Assembly (NCBI RefSeq): GCF_026626665.1
Contig: NZ_JAPNKE010000002.1
Location: 5,743,168 to 5,807,167 of the forward strand
DNA: 64,000 nucleotides
Source of the DNA: Nannocystis pusilla
GTDB lineage: Bacteria > Myxococcota_A > Polyangia > Nannocystales > Nannocystaceae
Direction of reading: 5' to 3'
The notes beneath the pieces are model-generated. The model saw only the letters and a program-made list of their open reading frames with translations, searched no databases and was not told the DNA's origin. Position numbers and translations under genes: made by a program. Shown here one piece after another: positions 19,640 to 31,319 of the stretch; position 1 is the first letter of the stretch, and the number at the start of each line of letters is the position of its first letter.

Positions 19640-20464
19640 TCAGCGCGCGGCGATCGCCCGCACCCCGCCGGCCAGCAGGTGCAGGCCGAGGCCGTGCTCC
19701 GGCAGCGTGCCGGCCTCGCGCTGGGCGATCCAGCGCGGGTGGTTCTCGGGGTACAGGTAGGCCTCGGGGTGCGGCATCAGGCCGAACACGCGGCCGCTGG
19801 GGTCGCACAGGCCGGCGATCCCGCCGGGCGAGCCGTCGGGGTTGTCCGGCCAGCGCTCGGTCGCCGCCCCGGTCTCGTCGGCGTAGCGCACCGGGACGAG
19901 CCGCCTGTCCTCGAGGACCTGTCGCAACGGACCTTGCTCGAAGACCAGCTTACCCTCGCCGTGGCGGCTCGGCAGCTCGATGGTCGGCGGCAGGTCGCGG
20001 GTGAACACGCACGGGCTGTCGCGGTCGACCGCCAAGCGGACCCACGCGTCCCAGTAGCCGAGGCGGTCGTTCATCACCAGCGAGACGCGCTGGGCCAGGC
20101 CGGGGTCGAGGCCGGGCAGAAGGCCCAGCTTGACGATCGTCTGGAAGCCGTTGCAGATGCCGAGCACCAGCCCGCCGTCGTCGACGTGCCGCAGCAGGCG
20201 CTCGCCCATGCTGAAGCGCAGGCGGTTGGCGAACACCCGGCCGCTGGCGATGTGGTCGCCGAAGCTGAAGCCGCCGATGAACACCACCAGCTGGTGGCCG
20301 GCCAGCGCGTCGCCGTCGGCGATCGCGTCGGCGACGTGGCGCGCGGTCACGCGGGCGCCGACCATCTGCAGCGCCGCGCAGGTCTCCGCCTCGCAGTTGA
20401 GGCCGTAGCCGGTCAGGACCAGCGCCCGCACCTCGGCGGCGCCCTCGATCGCCAGCGGGTTCAT
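19640..20464 (-). CDS. purQ: phosphoribosylformylglycinamidine synthase, glutaminase subunit PurQ
   Basis: The glutaminase partner of FGAM synthase in de novo purine synthesis: it releases ammonia from glutamine for the PurL active site. The 274-residue class I amidotransferase has its nucleophile in LGICNGFQ (Cys104) and the His/Glu pair in MPHPEAYLYPEN (His232, Glu234). The N-terminal block VLTGYGLNCEAET is typical of PurQ. The ATG overlaps the purL stop codon (ATGA), so the two are translationally coupled. At 274 residues it is longer than the short PurQ of Bacillus (about 227), as in many proteobacterial relatives. Confidence 0.95.
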   Translation of the reverse strand: MNPLAIEGAAEVRALVLTGYGLNCEAETCAALQMVGARVTARHVADAIADGDALAGHQLVVFIGGFSFGDHIASGRVFANRLRFSMGERLLRHVDDGGLVLGICNGFQTIVKLGLLPGLDPGLAQRVSLVMNDRLGYWDAWVRLAVDRDSPCVFTRDLPPTIELPSRHGEGKLVFEQGPLRQVLEDRRLVPVRYADETGAATERWPDNPDGSPGGIAGLCDPSGRVFGLMPHPEAYLYPENHPRWIAQREAGTLPEHGLGLHLLAGGVRAIAAR

Positions 20465-23400
20465 CGCGCCACCTCCTGCGTCTGCCCCGGAAGCGGCGCC
20501 GGCGGTCCGTGCAGCGCCGCCGGCCGGAACCGCTCGCGCAGCGCCGCCGCGGTCACGTCGACCAGCGCCCGCTCGCCGCGGCGCACGCGGAGCCAGCCGC
20601 CGCCGTCCGGGCCCGCCGCCGCGACCTGACCCAGCGCCTGCAGCCCGTGCGCGCCGAGGCGGGCCGTCAGCTCGGCCGCGGCCGCCGGCTTGCAGGTGAA
20701 CACCACGCGCCCGGTGCTCTCGCTGAACAGGAACTCGGCTGGCGTCAAGGGCATGTCCTCCGGGACAGGTCGCAACAGAGCGTCGCCGAGCGCGACCTCG
20801 AGGCCGAGCTCGCCGGCCATCGCCATGTGGGCCAGCGCCACCGCCAGGCCGCCGCGGCCGGCGACGTGGGCCGAGCGCACGAGGCCTGCGTCGCGCGCGG
20901 ACGCGAAGGCGGCGTAGCGGGCGGCCGCGGCCGCGAGGTCGGTGGTCGGCACGCCGGGCAGGGTGAGCCCGCGCTGGCGCGCCAGCTCGCTGCCGCCGAG
21001 GTGACGGCCGGTCGGGCCGAGCACGAACACCAGGTCGCCGGCGGCGATCGGCGCGAGGTCGAGGGCGCGGCGGACGTCGGGCATCTGGCCGATCACCGAG
21101 ACCAGCAGGGTCGGCGGGATCGAGATCTTCACGCCGCCGAGGTGGGCGTCGTTCTTCATCGAGTCCTTGCCGCTGATGAGCGGCACGCCGAACGCCTCGC
21201 AGGCGGCCCGCAGGCCCTCGCAGCAACGCACCAGCTGGGCCAGCTTGTGCTCGCCGTCGGGCGTCTTCTCGCTCTGCACCGGGTCGGGCCAGCAGAAGTT
21301 GTCGAGCGCCGCGAGCCGATCGATCCGCGCCCCCGCGCACAGCGCCCGCCGCACCGCCTCGTCGACGCACGCGCGCGCCATCGCGTCGGTGTCGAGGTCG
21401 CCGTAGTGCGGGTGTACGCCCTCGGCCAGGACCACGCCCTCGGGCCGCAGGTGACGCGCGCGCATCACCGTCGCCGTCGACGGCACGTCCTGGCGGGCCC
21501 CGACCCACGGCTTGACCACCGACAGGCCCTTGACCTCGTGGTCGTAGCGGCGCGCCAGGTGCTCGTTCGAGGCCATGTTCGGCCGCGCCAGCATGTCCAA
21601 AAGGTCCTGTCCGATCGCACCTGGCGCATCGGCCAGGCGCTGCTCCCCGAGCGCCGCCGCCACCGCCTCGGCGGAGCTCGCGGGCCGGACCGGCGGGCTC
21701 CAGCGGGCGCGCAGCGGCACCCGCGGGGTGCCCTCGTGGAGGAACTCGAGCTCGAGGTCGACCACGGGCTTGCCGGCCCAGGTGGCGCGCAGGCGGCCGC
21801 TGCTGGTGAACTCGCCGAGCGGGGTGGCCTCGACCTCGCGCCGGCGGGCCAGCTCGAGCAGCGCCTCGAGCCTGTCCTTCGGGACAGCCAGGGTCATGCG
21901 CTCCTGGGCCTCGGAGATCAGGACCTCCCACGGCATCAGGCCCGGGTACTTGAGCGGGGCGAGGGCGAGGTCGATGTCGGCGCCGCCGGTGAACGTGGCC
22001 ATCTCGCCGATCGACGACGACAGGCCGCCGGCGCCGTTGTCGGTCAGGCCGCTGTAGAGCCCGAGCTCGCGCGCCTCGGTGAGGAAGTCGGCGACCATCT
22101 TCTGCGTGATCGGGTCGCCGATCTGGACCGCCTGCACCGGCGACGACTCGTCGAGCTCGACGCTCGAGAACGTGGCGCCGTGGATGCCGTCCTTGCCGAT
22201 CCGGCCGCCGAGCATGACGACGACGTCGCCGGCGCGCACGACCTTCTCCGCGGTCGGCCGCCCGGCCGAGGTGATCGGCATGACCGCCACGGTGCCGCAG
22301 TAGACCAGCGGCTTGCCGGCGTAGCGGGCGTCGAACAGCTCCCAGCCGCGGCTGTAGGGGATGCCGGACTGGTTGCCGCCGTCGATCACGCCGCGGTGGA
22401 CGCCGTCGCGGATCTTCCGCGGGTGCATGAGGCCGGGCGGCACGGCCGGCGAAGTCGGGCTCGCCGAAGCAATAGCCCCACACGTTGGTGAGGAGGTCGG
22501 CGCCGAGGCCGGTGCCGAGGCTGTCACGATTGACGCCGACGATCCCGGTCATCGCCCCGCCGTAAGGGTCGAGCGCCGACGGCGAGTTGTGCGTCTCGAC
22601 CTTGTAGACCAGGTGATCGGCGTCGCTGAAGCGGACCACCCCGGCGTTGTCGTGGAACACCGAGACGAGGAACGGCGCCGCGCCGTCGTCCGCCGCGCGC
22701 GCCGCCGCGACCGCCTCGGTGGCGCCGCGGATGTACGTGCGGAACAGGCCGCGATCGATCGTCCGCGTGCGCCCGTCCGGGTCGGTGTACTCGATCGGCG
22801 CGGCGAAGATCTTGTGCTTGCAGTGCTCGCTCCACGTCTGCGCCAGGCACTCGAGCTCGGCGTCGGTGGGATCGCGGCCCATCGCCGTGAAGTGGCGCTG
22901 GATGGCGCGCATCTCCGTGAGCGACAGCGCGAGCATCCCCTGCGTGCTGATCCGCATCAGCGTCGGATCGTCGGCCGCGCGCAGCGCCACGCTGGCGACC
23001 ACCGCGTCGTGGGCCCCGCCGGCCCGCGGTACGCTGAACGCGTGCGGCCGCGGCGAGCGCTCGAGCGTGGCCCGCTCGATCAGCGGGTTGTGCAGCTCGC
23101 GCCGCTCGCTCGGCCTCGGCGGCCTCCAGGCCCCAAATCGCGTACGTCGTCGCCGTGTAGACCTGTCCGCGCAGCGGACGGCCGAGGCAGTCCCGGGCGG
23201 CTCGCTTGACGCTGGTGCCGACGCTGTCGGTGACGCCGGGTCGAAAGCCGATCGTGAGCAGCCACGGCTCGCCGGCGGCGCCCGCGGGCGCGCCGAAGTC
23301 GTCGGCCAGGGCGCCGACGGCACCGACCTCGGCGACCGGATCGGTGAGCGCCGCGAGCACGCGTTCGGCCTCGGCCGGACCGATGTCGAGATCGAGGACG

Positions 23401-23564
23401 TAGACCTTGCGCGTCCGCAGGCCGCTGGGGAAAAGGCCCGCGAGCTGCGCACCGGTCGCCGTCGCCAGCGCGTCGCTCAGGTCCGGCCGCACGGCGATCT
23501 CGAGCCGGTACGTGCAGAGCTCGGGGACCGTCTCACGTGGATGCTCCGTAGGTCGCAAAGCCAC
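20461..23564 (-). CDS. purL: phosphoribosylformylglycinamidine synthase PurL with fused N-terminal PurS-like domain (two apparent frameshifts)
   Basis: FGAM synthase large subunit, ATP-dependent step four of purine synthesis. The N-terminal ~80 residues (TYRLEIAVRPDLSDALATAT, RKVYVLDLDIG) look like a PurS unit fused to the synthetase. The PurL core follows: LAQTWSEHCKHKIF, VYKVETHNSPSALDPYGGA, DGGNQSGIP, SGLTDNGAGGLSSSIGEMA and LDNFCWPDP, with the late LFSESTGR block. Two shifts (near 23110 and 22440) separate three frames; an essential enzyme is unlikely to be broken, so these are probably sequence errors. Start is uncertain: GTG 23564 is favoured over 23636. Palindromes at 20754-20767 and 21872-21887 fall in poorly conserved segments. 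Confidence 0.9.
20754..20767. repeat. in-frame palindrome in purL, TCCG tetraloop
   Basis: TGTCC-TCCG-GGACA. It encodes part of PEDMPLTPAEF just before the conserved LFSES block of PurL, a segment expected to vary between PurL proteins. Confidence 0.8.
21872..21887. repeat. in-frame palindrome in purL, TTCG tetraloop
   Basis: CTGTCC-TTCG-GGACAG. On RNA this is a C(UUCG)G hairpin, the classic very stable tetraloop. Confidence 0.8.
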
Positions 23565-23763
23565 GGGGCCTTGCTTGGCGCAGGACCACTCCGCTGTCAA
23601 TCGCGCGTTCGGCTGGCTAAAGCGGAGTTTCCGCAAGGTCGAGCCTTGACAACCGCGATCCCGTCATGCAAGAGTTCTCATAAGGCTGACGCTTGGAGTG
23701 TCTGGTCTGGCGACACCGTCGCCGTGACGAGTCGCTCGCTCGTTGTGATCGTGTGGCGTCGGC

Positions 23764-24423
23764 ATGGCCCTTTATGGGCTTCGCATACCGCCCCGAGGTT
23801 CATCTGTGAACAATCTGCCCCCCGGCCCTTCCGGCCTTGTGGAAGAGCGGCACGAGCCGCTCCGTGACGCGTGGGCCGAGTCCCTGCGCGAGGTATTCGT
23901 CGATGTCATCAAGCAGCTCCCGAGCACCGTCACGCTCGGCGAGCTGGTCGAGGTGACGCGGCAGAACCCGGCCCTCGCCCCGGTGCTCGACCACTTCACC
24001 GTCCAGGAGCTCATCGACCTGGTCAAGGACCGCCCGCGTTCGGCCGACCCGCTCGGCGCGGCTGCTGCCGCCGCTGCCGCCGCTGCCGCCGCCAAGGCAG
24101 CCAGCGAGCCGCAATACGACGAGGACGGCAACCCGCTGCTCGACATCGACGCCGGCACGGCCGTCATCCGCCGCCGCGCCGACGTGCCCGACGGCGATCT
24201 CCGCCTGCTCCGCGCCCTCGTGCGCCAGAAGACCGGCCGCCGCGAGCCCGAGCTCGTGCAGGCCACCGGCCTCGCCTCCGACCAGGTGCGCCTGATCCTC
24301 CGCAACCTCCGGACCCGCGGCTACATCCACATCGAGGGCACCGGGGTCAAGCGTCGCGTCAAGATCACGCGCCACGGCGCCGGCTACCTGCGCAAGCTCG
24401 ACCCCACCGCCGTGATCGCCTGA
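23764..24423 (+). CDS. winged-helix DNA-binding protein with poly-Ala linker
   Basis: A 219-residue protein in two parts. Residues about 25-95 form an acidic helical domain (LREVFVDVIKQLPSTVTLGE, LDHFTVQELIDLVKD). A run of 12 Ala near residue 100 links it to a C-terminal winged helix: LRLLRALVRQKTGR, LVQATGLASDQVRLILRNLR and GYIHIEGTGVKRRVKITRHG, with the recognition helix and basic wing visible. It is probably a transcription regulator. The GTG at 23806 (VNNLPPG) is a possible alternative to the ATG at 23764. It stands alone, divergent from purL, so a target cannot be named. Confidence 0.7.
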   Translation: MALYGLRIPPRGSSVNNLPPGPSGLVEERHEPLRDAWAESLREVFVDVIKQLPSTVTLGELVEVTRQNPALAPVLDHFTVQELIDLVKDRPRSADPLGAAAAAAAAAAAAKAASEPQYDEDGNPLLDIDAGTAVIRRRADVPDGDLRLLRALVRQKTGRREPELVQATGLASDQVRLILRNLRTRGYIHIEGTGVKRRVKITRHGAGYLRKLDPTAVIA

Positions 24424-24573
24424 GCCGGCGCCTGGCCCGCGGAGCATGTCCTCCGCGCCAGGTGCTCCCATGTGTCTCACGGCACGCACCGCTCGGAAAA
24501 ACACTGGCGCTTTCGCGGCGCGTCCCAATCGGACACCGCGACCGCTCGGCACGGCCGGCGCCGGTCGCGACGA

Positions 24574-24602
24574 AGCCCCGCCGCGTCGCCGCGAGCGGGG
24601 CT
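24574..24602. terminator. 7-bp GC-rich hairpin between convergent genes
   Basis: AGCCCCG pairs with CGGGGCT across a 15-base loop. It lies between the ends of the winged-helix gene (24423) and the VWA lipoprotein (24637). No U tract is visible. Confidence 0.45.
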
Positions 24603-24636
24603 CCTGGTCACGCCCGCACAGGGCGGCGGCGCGGGC

Positions 24637-26121
24637 TCAGCCCGGCAGCTCGAGGGTCTCGCGGAGGATGCCGGCGAGGCAGTTGATCGCGTCGGAGAAG
24701 TCGTCGTCGCAGATCGACTCGATGCAGCAGCGGACCTTGTCGTCTTCGTTGAGCGACTGGCACACGTCGATGACGCGGGTGTTGGGGATCGCCTGACCGG
24801 TCGCCTGGTCGGTGCAGCCGGGCCCGATGCCGAAGTCGTACTCCTTCTGCGCCGGGCTGTCGGTGTCGCCGGGCAGGATGTCGCCCTGGTTCCACACGCG
24901 GTAGACGAGGTCGAACACGCCGCCGGCGGTCGGCTCGAACGGCGGGTCCGGGTTGTGCGCGGTCACCTTCGGCACGCCGAGGATGCCGAGCATGATGACG
25001 TCCTTCTTCTGCTGCTCGACCAGGTTGGTCTTGAGGTAGCCGATGTAGCGCGACAGCGGCTGCAGCACGCCCTTGTCCTCGGACATGCAGCTCTCGTAGA
25101 CGCCGTCGGCGTTGGCGTCGACGCACGACACGCCGGCGTTGAAGCACACCGCGCTGGTCGGCTCGTCCTTGACGCCCGGCTGGCCCGGCGCGTCCTCCCA
25201 GTACTGGTTGAACATCGGGTCGCTGGCGAGCTGCGGGTCGAAGTACTTGTAGTCCTTGACCGAGCACTCGGCCTCGTCGGTCATGACGATGATCGCCAGC
25301 ACCGCGCCGTCGCGGAGGAACGGCTTGGCGCCCTGGTTCCACGGCTTGTTCGGGTCGAGCGCCTGCAGCATCGTCTCGAGCGGCGCCTCCATGCCGCAGC
25401 CGTCGATGCCCTGCGGGCCGATGCACGACAGCGCCTGCGCGACCGGGTCGCCGCCGTTCGGGTCCGCGTTGAGGATGTTGTTCTGGTCGAGCTGGAAGTT
25501 GATGAACGGGTCCGAGGGGACCACCGAGCCCTTGCAGCCGTTGGTGCAGGCCTGCTCGATCTTCGCCGGGTTGGCGCCGAGGCCGGTGAAGCGCGGCAGG
25601 CGATCGATGCACGCGGTGTTGATCGGCGCGCCCTTGGCCGGGTCGTAGTCGGGCTTCTCGAACGGCGAACACAGCGGGTGACCGAAGTCGGTCGTGGTCA
25701 CCATGATGTTGATGTTCGCGTTCACCGGCATGTCATTTTCGTCCCTGACATTGCGCAGCTTGTCGATCAGGTACGGGAAGTTGGCCGCGAGGTTGGTCTG
25801 CTCCTCGCCCATCGTCCCCGAGTTGTCGATCACGAACAGCACGTCGAGCAGGTTGCACGCCATGTCGGTCCCGCAGCCGCCCGCCGACGAGTCGTCCGGC
25901 GGCAGGTCGAACTTCATGCCCGTCGTCGTCGGCGGCGTCACCGTCGTCATCCCCTCGGTCTCGTCGCCGCTGGTCAACGTGAGGCCGCTGGCGATGCCCG
26001 TCGGGTTCGTCGAGACGTTGTTGTCGGTGTCACCCTTGCTGTCGTCGCCGCAACCGGAGAGCGCGAGCCCGAGCGCGGAGAGGACGGTGAGGCGCTGTAA
26101 GTGTGAACGCTGAATGGTCAT
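24637..26121 (-). CDS. VWA-like secreted lipoprotein with acidic calcium-type loops
   Basis: An intact 494-residue lipoprotein. The ATG at 26121, preceded by GGGAG, gives a signal ending ALGLALSGC (Cys24); the longer frame to 26250 lacks a signal peptide. After a Thr/Ser/Asp-rich linker comes a VWA-like fold with DVLFVIDNSGTMGEEQ (metal-site DNSGT) and later LAIIVMTDEAECS. Between these are many Cys residues and acidic loops (for example NADPNGGD and VDANADGVYESC). Relatives are abundant in myxobacterial genomes, usually without known partners. Adhesion or complex assembly at the outer membrane is inference. Bases 26122-26381 upstream hold no gene that I can see. Confidence 0.8.
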   Translation of the reverse strand: MTIQRSHLQRLTVLSALGLALSGCGDDSKGDTDNNVSTNPTGIASGLTLTSGDETEGMTTVTPPTTTGMKFDLPPDDSSAGGCGTDMACNLLDVLFVIDNSGTMGEEQTNLAANFPYLIDKLRNVRDENDMPVNANINIMVTTTDFGHPLCSPFEKPDYDPAKGAPINTACIDRLPRFTGLGANPAKIEQACTNGCKGSVVPSDPFINFQLDQNNILNADPNGGDPVAQALSCIGPQGIDGCGMEAPLETMLQALDPNKPWNQGAKPFLRDGAVLAIIVMTDEAECSVKDYKYFDPQLASDPMFNQYWEDAPGQPGVKDEPTSAVCFNAGVSCVDANADGVYESCMSEDKGVLQPLSRYIGYLKTNLVEQQKKDVIMLGILGVPKVTAHNPDPPFEPTAGGVFDLVYRVWNQGDILPGDTDSPAQKEYDFGIGPGCTDQATGQAIPNTRVIDVCQSLNEDDKVRCCIESICDDDFSDAINCLAGILRETLELPG

Positions 26122-26381
26122 GTGAGCTCCCTGGCGGGCCGTGCCGCGCGAGCAGTCCTTCGTGCCACCATCGCACATGCACGCAGCGCAGCGCCACGGA
26201 AATTCGTGGCGGCCTTGCGTGAGGCATTCCGTCCCCACGCCCGCGAACATGGGCGAGAGAACTCACGGCTATGCGTAGCGCTACGGCGCAATGACGCCAC
26301 GGGCGGCGGCGACGCCGGCCACCTCGGCGCGACCCATTCACACGGATCCGAGCGCGCGTCCGTCCGCGCGTACGCGCGTGC

Positions 26382-27881
26382 TCAGAAGGTCGCCTGCAGC
26401 TGCAAGCGCACCTGGTCCATCGGCCCGGTGATCGCCGAGCTGTAAAGGCGCAGATAGTCGAGCTGCAGCTTGAGGAAGTGGCGGGCGAAGAACACGTTCA
26501 TCACGCCGCCCACCTCGGTCTGATCGGGCAAGCTCGTACCGTAACGCCCCGCCATCCCGCGCGAGCCGCCGTAGCGCACGCCCAGCTCGAGCGGCGTGTA
26601 CGGGATCAGGTAGCCCGCCTGCGCGAAGTAACCGATGCCGTTGCGCGCGGCGACGGGGGTGATCGGCTGACCCATGAGATCGACCGCGTTGCCGGGGATC
26701 CGCCAACCATTGCGGTAGAAGAACGCGCTGTCGAGCGAGAAGCCGGCGATCCGGAAGCTGAGATCGGCGGTCGCGTTGTGCGTGCTGGTGAAGCCGCCGT
26801 CGGCCGGAATGGCGCCGGCGAAGCCGTGGGTGTCGTGCGGGTCGCGATCGATGAAGCCGTAGGCGGCGCCGATGAGCATGCGCGGCTTCATGCTGCGGTC
26901 GAGGTCGGACTCCTCGAGGTCGTCGTACTGGCCGAACGGCAGCACCTCGAAGCGACCGAGGTACATCAGGCCGAAGTTGCTCGGGCCGTACTTGGCGATG
27001 CCGTCGCCGAGGTAGACGCCGAGGTAGTAGCGCAGCTTGCCGAGCCCGGCGATGTCCTTCGAGCGCAGGTCGAGGCCGATGTCGCGATCGAACGTGAACT
27101 CGTTGTTGGCCAGCGACCGATCGACGAACTGCAGGCTCGTGATCTTGTTCATGCGCTGGTGGTTGTAGGGGACCTTGTACTGGCCGACGACGAGGGTGAA
27201 GTCGCGGAAGCGGTCGAGGGTGAAGAACCAGTCGAGGATCGGCGAGCGATGCGGGACGCCGTCCTTGAACCCGAGCTCGACCGGCGCGAACGTCAGGGTG
27301 ATGCGGTACTTGATGTTCTTGGTGAACACGTTGCCGCTCATCCACATGCGCGCGCGCCGGAACTGCAGCGTGAAGTCGGTGTGGTCGGCGGCGCCGGGGC
27401 TCTGGTCGGTGCCGGGCTGGCCGGGCACGTGCAGCACGCTCGCTTGCAGCTGCATGAAGGCGTTGAAGGCGAGCGAGAAGCGGCCGCTGGCGCTGGCGAC
27501 CTCGACGCCGACGCCGGGCCGCCACTTGGTGCGGCCGTCCTGCGAGATCGGGTCCTCGGCCAGCCGCGCGGCCTCCCACCGCGGCGCCCACTTCGACGGC
27601 TTGGGCGCAGCAGGAGCAGGCGCAGGCGCGGTCGCCTTGTCCGCGGGGGGCGGCGTGGCAGGCGTCACAGGGGCGGCAGCCGGCGCTGTCGCGGTCGGCG
27701 TGCTCGCGGCCGGCGCCGGCGTGTTCGCGGCGCCGCTCGCCTCGGCAGCCGGAGACGGGGTCGCCGCCGGCGCCCCGACGTCGGAGCCGCTCGCGGGGGG
27801 CGGGACGTCCGGCGCCGGCGTCGGCTCCCACGGGCCGGGGGACGCGAGGGCGACGAGCCCGCAGAGAAGCGTGACCTGCAT
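26382..27881 (-). CDS. phosphate-selective porin O/P-like outer-membrane protein
   Basis: A 499-residue outer-membrane beta-barrel. The ATG at 27881 gives a signal peptide (MQVTLLCGLVALASPG), followed by an Ala/Pro/Thr-rich linker of about 80 residues. The barrel shows alternating strands and OprO/P-type blocks: FTLQFRRARMWMSGNVFTKN, FTLVVGQYKVPYNHQRMNK, SLQFVDRSLANNEF and FDRDIGLDL. The protein ends in Phe (VRLQLQATF), the usual outer-membrane sorting residue. It would pass anions or small solutes. No phosphate-starvation genes are adjacent, so phosphate as substrate is not supported beyond family resemblance. Confidence 0.8.
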   Translation of the reverse strand: MQVTLLCGLVALASPGPWEPTPAPDVPPPASGSDVGAPAATPSPAAEASGAANTPAPAASTPTATAPAAAPVTPATPPPADKATAPAPAPAAPKPSKWAPRWEAARLAEDPISQDGRTKWRPGVGVEVASASGRFSLAFNAFMQLQASVLHVPGQPGTDQSPGAADHTDFTLQFRRARMWMSGNVFTKNIKYRITLTFAPVELGFKDGVPHRSPILDWFFTLDRFRDFTLVVGQYKVPYNHQRMNKITSLQFVDRSLANNEFTFDRDIGLDLRSKDIAGLGKLRYYLGVYLGDGIAKYGPSNFGLMYLGRFEVLPFGQYDDLEESDLDRSMKPRMLIGAAYGFIDRDPHDTHGFAGAIPADGGFTSTHNATADLSFRIAGFSLDSAFFYRNGWRIPGNAVDLMGQPITPVAARNGIGYFAQAGYLIPYTPLELGVRYGGSRGMAGRYGTSLPDQTEVGGVMNVFFARHFLKLQLDYLRLYSSAITGPMDQVRLQLQATF

Positions 27882-27987
27882 GCCGGGTTTGTGCGGGCAC
27901 AAGCCCCGGCGTGTCCAGTGAAGGAAGGTTCAGAGATCCACGTTGCGCCGAGCGATGCACGCCCGGTGAACGCGGGTTCGCAGGGGC

Positions 27988-30636
<2,649 letters not shown>

Positions 30637-30711
30637 GGCGCGCCGCAACGCTAAGCCGAGCGCGCGCGATTGCCAAGAGAAACCCGCGGGCCCCGTCGCT
30701 CAGGTCGCTCG

Positions 30712-30749
30712 CCAGGGCCGCGGCGGCCCCGAGCCCGCGGCGGCCCTGG
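30712..30749. terminator. 10-bp hairpin upstream of leuS
   Basis: CCAGGGCCGC pairs exactly with GCGGCCCTGG across an 18-base loop. It lies after the stop of the small lipoprotein (30793, minus strand) and before leuS, so it probably ends the upstream transcript. Confidence 0.5.
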
Positions 30750-30792
30750 GCCTGCGGCGCCCTGCGCTGCCGGGGCGGCGTCCGCTCGGCGC

Positions 30793-31296
30793 TCAGGGCG
30801 GCGGGCAGGGCCCGGAGCGGCCGTTCACGGCGATCGTCGTCCCGGCCTCGACCTGGGCCTTCGTCACCAGCGTGACCTCCTCCGTGCCCGGGCCGAAGCA
30901 CTTGCCGACGTAGCCCGAGTCGGTGAGCGCGCGGGCCTCGACCTGCCAGCGCCCGGCGGACTTCACGACCACCCGCATCTCGGCGGCGTTCTGGCTCGCG
31001 GGACAGGTGGCGGCGTCGCCGACCACCTCCTCGTAGGGGTCGACCTTGATCGTGCACGGGGCCGGCTTCGGCTGCTCGCAGCCGATCTTGGTCGCGCGGA
31101 ACGACACCGCGGTCGCGCCGCTGGTGCCGCACAGGTCGATCACGTCGACCTGGCCGACCAGCTCGACCTCGCCGGGCGTCGCCCCGGGCGTGCCCGTCGT
31201 CGAGCTGCCGCCGTCGGTGGTCGCCTCGCCGGCGTCGCCGCACGCGACCGCCAGCACCAAAGCACATGTCCCAAGGAACCTGCCCCGAAGTCTCAT
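30793..31296 (-). CDS. small secreted lipoprotein, unknown function
   Basis: A 167-residue lipoprotein with signal MRLRGRFLGTCALVLAVAC (lipobox Cys19) and a Gly/Ser/Thr-rich linker. The folded part is small, with Cys residues (VDVIDLCGTSGATAVSFRAT, GYVGKCFGPGTEEVTLVTKA). Two ACATGTCC-type half-motifs lie within the signal-peptide codons (about 31265-31285), so the repeat has been absorbed into the coding sequence. It follows the IPT/TIG gene by 23 bases on the same strand, and is likely co-transcribed with it. No family recognised. Confidence 0.75.
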   Translation of the reverse strand: MRLRGRFLGTCALVLAVACGDAGEATTDGGSSTTGTPGATPGEVELVGQVDVIDLCGTSGATAVSFRATKIGCEQPKPAPCTIKVDPYEEVVGDAATCPASQNAAEMRVVVKSAGRWQVEARALTDSGYVGKCFGPGTEEVTLVTKAQVEAGTTIAVNGRSGPCPPP

Positions 31297-31319
31297 CGCC
31301 CCTCGCCTCCGTGCGCGCC

